This document shows, in pieces, positions 61,448 through 64,000 of a stretch of 64,000 nucleotides of DNA. The stretch is from Paenibacillus sabinae T27 (GTDB taxonomy: Bacteria > Bacillota > Bacilli > Paenibacillales > Paenibacillaceae): positions 581,001 to 645,000 of the forward strand of contig NZ_CP004078.1 of assembly GCF_000612505.1 (NCBI RefSeq). The letters run 5' to 3'. Both the position numbers and the translations under genes were made by a program. Below the pieces are notes generated by a model. That model worked only from the letters and a program-made list of their open reading frames with translations. It was not told the origin of the DNA and made no database searches. How positions within the stretch are numbered: the stretch's first letter is position 1; each line of letters begins with the position of its first letter.

Positions 61448-62929
61448 ATGAAATCCATTCGCCAGACCGGTCTTCCTCCCACTTCTCCGAATATAAGTCT
61501 GCCCGGCCAATGGGCGCGCGCGCTGGCCGCAGCGGGCATTGTCGCCGGACTGTACGGATCGCTTGGCGGCTCCGCCCTCTTGTTCCTTCTAATATTCATC
61601 GGGCTCGTCATGCTCGGCGGGCTGCTGCTGCAGACGCTTGGTCCAAGAAAGATTGAGCTGGCCCATACGCTTTCTTCTTCGCAGCCGACGGCGGGGAACG
61701 GCGTGCTGGTAGCCGTCAGCCTCAGCTTTCGCTCCCGTCTGCCGATTCCCTGGCTGATGATAGAAGAGCGCTGGACCTGCGGGGATCACCGCCTGCTGCT
61801 GTTCCCCGGATTCCGGCGCGAATTTCAGTACACGTACCGTCTGGAAGGGCTGACGAGAGGCCGTCAGCAGCTGCTCTGCTGCCGCGTCAGCTGGGGCGAT
61901 CTTCCGGGCTGGTTCACCGGGACAACCGCCACCGAGGCCGGTCATTCGTTCAAAGTGCTGCCGTCGCCGCTTTACCTCGGAAAGAGGCAGTCTGAGGAAG
62001 GAGCCGGGTGGCTGCCGGACCAAGTTCCAAGCCGAGGGCGCCAAAGACCGGATGAAGGATTTGATATCCGTAACTATCAGCCGGGCGATCCGATGAGCCG
62101 GGTGCATTGGAAAAATACGGCCCGCCGCGGCTTCCTCCAAAGCCGCGTTCCCGAAAGGGAGAAAGGGCGCATGCTCTGCGTCGTCCTGGACAACTGCCCA
62201 AGCTCCTATGAAATACCGTGGGAGTCGCTTCCTCCAAGGGGACATTCCGCGCCGTGGGAACCGCCCTTCGAACGGGCCGTTTCGGCGGCCTTGGGTCTGC
62301 TGCTTAGCGCGGAACGCGCGGGCGCCTACACCCAATTGTTCACCGGGGGCTGGCCGGAAGGGATGGCCAGATACGATGGACTGGGCGTCATCCCGGGACG
62401 GGTGCTCGATACCCTGTCGGAGATCGCGGCGGACGGAACCCGCACGCTGTCCAGACTGCTCGAAGACGCTTCCCGGCAATGGATTCCCGGCATGCGCGTT
62501 GCGGTGATCACAGGCAGTCCCGACCGGGAAGCGGCGCTGACCATCTCCCGGCTGCTCACTCAGGGGATCAAGGTGGATCTGTATTATGTATGGGACAGGA
62601 AGGCTCCGGAAAAGCGGAATCCGGCTCCCGGCCCCGGGCAGCGGCGCCCTTCTGCCGAAGCGGGGGTGCATGTTTCCGATTCCGCTCCGGTCCTGAGCGA
62701 CAAGATCACCGCCTTGTATGAACCCGGGCAGGGCGGAGGTCACGCATCGCCGGAGCCGTTGCCCGGCCTTGGCGGAAGCGAAGCGTCAGGACCCGCACCC
62801 GCCGCGACGATCTGCGGCAGCCTGGGCCGTCAGGGAGCCGGCCTGTACTGCCTGGAGCCTGTCCCGCCGGCCGGATCAAGCGGGGAGGGGAGCACGGATG
62901 GAGAAGTCCGCAAACCGTCGGCTCGTTAA
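61448..62929 (+). CDS. DUF58 domain protein (YeaD-like)
   Basis: The 493-residue protein has two membrane segments near the N-terminus (about 25-60), then a beta-rich part and the DUF58 core DIRNYQPGDPMSRVHWKNTA followed by a vWA-like fold (MLCVVLDNCPSSYEIP). The last ~100 residues are Pro/Gly/Ala-rich and low complexity. In Bacilli the usual set is MoxR ATPase, DUF58 and TgpA transglutaminase; here the transglutaminase follows with a 32-nt overlap, but no MoxR gene precedes. Two ATGs (61439 and 61448) fit the AAGGAG box; I prefer the second. Confidence 0.85.
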   Translation: MKSIRQTGLPPTSPNISLPGQWARALAAAGIVAGLYGSLGGSALLFLLIFIGLVMLGGLLLQTLGPRKIELAHTLSSSQPTAGNGVLVAVSLSFRSRLPIPWLMIEERWTCGDHRLLLFPGFRREFQYTYRLEGLTRGRQQLLCCRVSWGDLPGWFTGTTATEAGHSFKVLPSPLYLGKRQSEEGAGWLPDQVPSRGRQRPDEGFDIRNYQPGDPMSRVHWKNTARRGFLQSRVPEREKGRMLCVVLDNCPSSYEIPWESLPPRGHSAPWEPPFERAVSAALGLLLSAERAGAYTQLFTGGWPEGMARYDGLGVIPGRVLDTLSEIAADGTRTLSRLLEDASRQWIPGMRVAVITGSPDREAALTISRLLTQGIKVDLYYVWDRKAPEKRNPAPGPGQRRPSAEAGVHVSDSAPVLSDKITALYEPGQGGGHASPEPLPGLGGSEASGPAPAATICGSLGRQGAGLYCLEPVPPAGSSGEGSTDGEVRKPSAR

Positions 62930-64000
62930 GCTGCCTGTTACTAACAGCCTTCCGCTGTCCGGGATGGATAGACCGGAGTGGTACCGCTTGGACGGAGGAA
63001 GCCCCCAAAGCGTACCTGACCGGGCACCGCTGTACAGTGCCCCGCTTTGGCAGTCGGGTCGCAAGGAATCGGGGGTTCGGGCCGCCGGTGTCTCTTCCCA
63101 TGAGGCAGGCGGAGCCGGTTGCGCTTCAGCCGAAACGTCACTCACCTATCGCACGCTGTTCTCCCTGTCCCTGTTCGGGTTGTTTGCGGACTGGCTGCAT
63201 CCGCTGTACCGGATGAACCTTGGGACGGAGACGGAAAGACTGCTGGACGTACTGGCGCTGATGGCTGCGGCGCTGCTCGCCGCCGGGATGCTGCGTGTAC
63301 CGTCCTGGCGGATCATTCCGGTCCGGTTCGCCATTTTTGCGCTGTCCTGGTTCTATTTATGCTCGGGGCTTACGGGTACGGCCTGGCCGGTCGAATATTT
63401 CCCGGGTATCGGGAAGGACGCCGTGCTTCTGCTGTCCGGCCAAATTCATGAAATAAGCGCCGAGAGCCGGCTGCTTCTGCTGCTGACCGGCTGGAGCCTG
63501 CTTGTCTCGTCCGTGCAGCATCTGGCGCTGTTCAGGGGGAGCACGATGCTCTTCACATCCGTGACGCTGGTCTATTTGCTGATCCTCGACAAGGGGCTCG
63601 GGCGAGATACGTCTGCAGACATCATGCTTTCCGCAGCGCTTATCGCTTGGATGCAGGGGATGAGCGGGCTGCCGCGCCTCTTGGACAAAGCCGGCGGCGC
63701 TGCATGGATTCCGTTTCGCCGCTGGGCCGCCGCCGCTTTCGTGTTGGCGGCGGGTCTGACACTCGCCGCCTGGGCCGGGACGGCGGCGACGGGTGGGCAG
63801 CCGGGCCGGATTGAGCCGCTCCAGTCGGCCGCCCAGCGGCTGCAAGCCTGGGCGGCGGAGGGACTGCGCAGCCGCGCGGCGGAGATCACCGGGACGGCCG
63901 GTTATGGCACTGGCGGCGAGCTTGGCGGTCCGCTTACGCGAAGCGGCGCTCCGGTCTTCACGGTGGAGAGCCCCCAGTCCGCCTATTGGCGCGGAGAGAG
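62898..64000 (+). CDS. TgpA-like transglutaminase-family membrane protein, N-terminal part (runs off window end)
   Basis: The frame is open from ATG 62898, behind GAGGGGAG, to the last base (367 codons). After a hydrophilic start of ~75 residues come hydrophobic segments (YRTLFSLSLFGLFADWLHPL, LLDVLALMAAALLAAGM, FAIFALSWFYLCSGL, LLLLLTGWSLLVSS, LFTSVTLVYLLIL, WAAAAFVLAAGLTLAAWAG) and then the beginning of an outside domain (APVFTVESPQSAYWRGE). The last stretch resembles the region before the transglutaminase core of YebA/TgpA proteins, and the neighbouring DUF58 gene supports this. The catalytic triad lies beyond the window. Confidence 0.8.
   Translation, partial: MEKSANRRLVKLPVTNSLPLSGMDRPEWYRLDGGSPQSVPDRAPLYSAPLWQSGRKESGVRAAGVSSHEAGGAGCASAETSLTYRTLFSLSLFGLFADWLHPLYRMNLGTETERLLDVLALMAAALLAAGMLRVPSWRIIPVRFAIFALSWFYLCSGLTGTAWPVEYFPGIGKDAVLLLSGQIHEISAESRLLLLLTGWSLLVSSVQHLALFRGSTMLFTSVTLVYLLILDKGLGRDTSADIMLSAALIAWMQGMSGLPRLLDKAGGAAWIPFRRWAAAAFVLAAGLTLAAWAGTAATGGQPGRIEPLQSAAQRLQAWAAEGLRSRAAEITGTAGYGTGGELGGPLTRSGAPVFTVESPQSAYWRGE

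Noticed and set aside
1..64000. rRNA, tRNA, insertion sequences, attachment sites, replication origin
   Set aside because: No sequence resembling these was seen on reading both strands; short repeats are listed separately.

Overview
The window looks like chromosomal DNA of a Bacillota member of the Paenibacillus type. The evidence is GC-rich coding sequence with strong AGGAGG-type ribosome binding sites, several TTG and GTG starts, long intrinsic terminators, and a gene set that includes EcsAB, YneF, bacilliredoxin, an LCP protein, a 5TM sporulation-type kinase, copper-amine-oxidase-like surface domains and MarR/MFS pairs. I see no rRNA, tRNA, phage, transposase or CRISPR array, so this is an ordinary chromosome segment with one striking accessory operon.

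Layout. 1-1003 (minus): an OmpR-type response regulator overlapping a truncated sensor kinase. 1200-6420: glycogen operon glgC-glgD-glgP behind a promoter and a possible CcpA site. 6473-9095: free methionine-R-sulfoxide reductase, a small winged-helix-like protein, an acetyltransferase and a MarR regulator. 9415-12920: an MFS exporter and EcsAB. 12993-20491: flavoprotein, orphan histidine kinase, bacilliredoxin, NadE, hydrolase, AcpS, MutY. 20586-27600: tandem repeats, SodA, acetyltransferase, signal peptidase I, QueG, YneF, FolE, a two-domain superoxide dismutase and a membrane-anchored hydrolase. 27611-30031: a three-unit repeat block, an IclR regulator with its likely operator, and a secreted protein of unknown function.

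30151-36790 is the highlight. One promoter with a CymR-like inverted repeat drives six genes: a cysteine synthase (CysM type), a JAMM peptidase (Mec type), a fusion of a MoaD/CysO-like sulfur carrier with a ThiF/MoeB E1 enzyme and a rhodanese, a family 2A (SrpI-like) encapsulin shell, a SufS-type cysteine desulfurase with a ~130-residue disordered N-terminal cargo domain, and an EpsC-type serine O-acetyltransferase. The shell/desulfurase pair belongs to a known class of sulfur nanocompartments. Its union with a complete sulfur-carrier route to cysteine suggests a cycle: cysteine sulfur is taken off and stored in the compartment, then returned through a rhodanese/E1/carrier/CysM/Mec relay onto acetylserine.

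37031-51112: aconitase, amidase-domain protein, Ddl, a small unknown protein with UvsE, FabI, inositol-phosphatase family protein, a small coiled-coil protein, secreted SGNH hydrolase, peptide deformylase, HemL, LCP ligase and Bcp peroxiredoxin. 51240-55517: a 1425-residue protein with two activase-type ATPase modules. 55644-57788: a second copy of a 42-bp repeat, then a MarR/DHA2 exporter operon with a palindrome over its promoter. 57886-64000: another MFS protein, DedA, polysaccharide deacetylase, a DUF58 protein and the start of a TgpA-like transglutaminase that runs off the window end.
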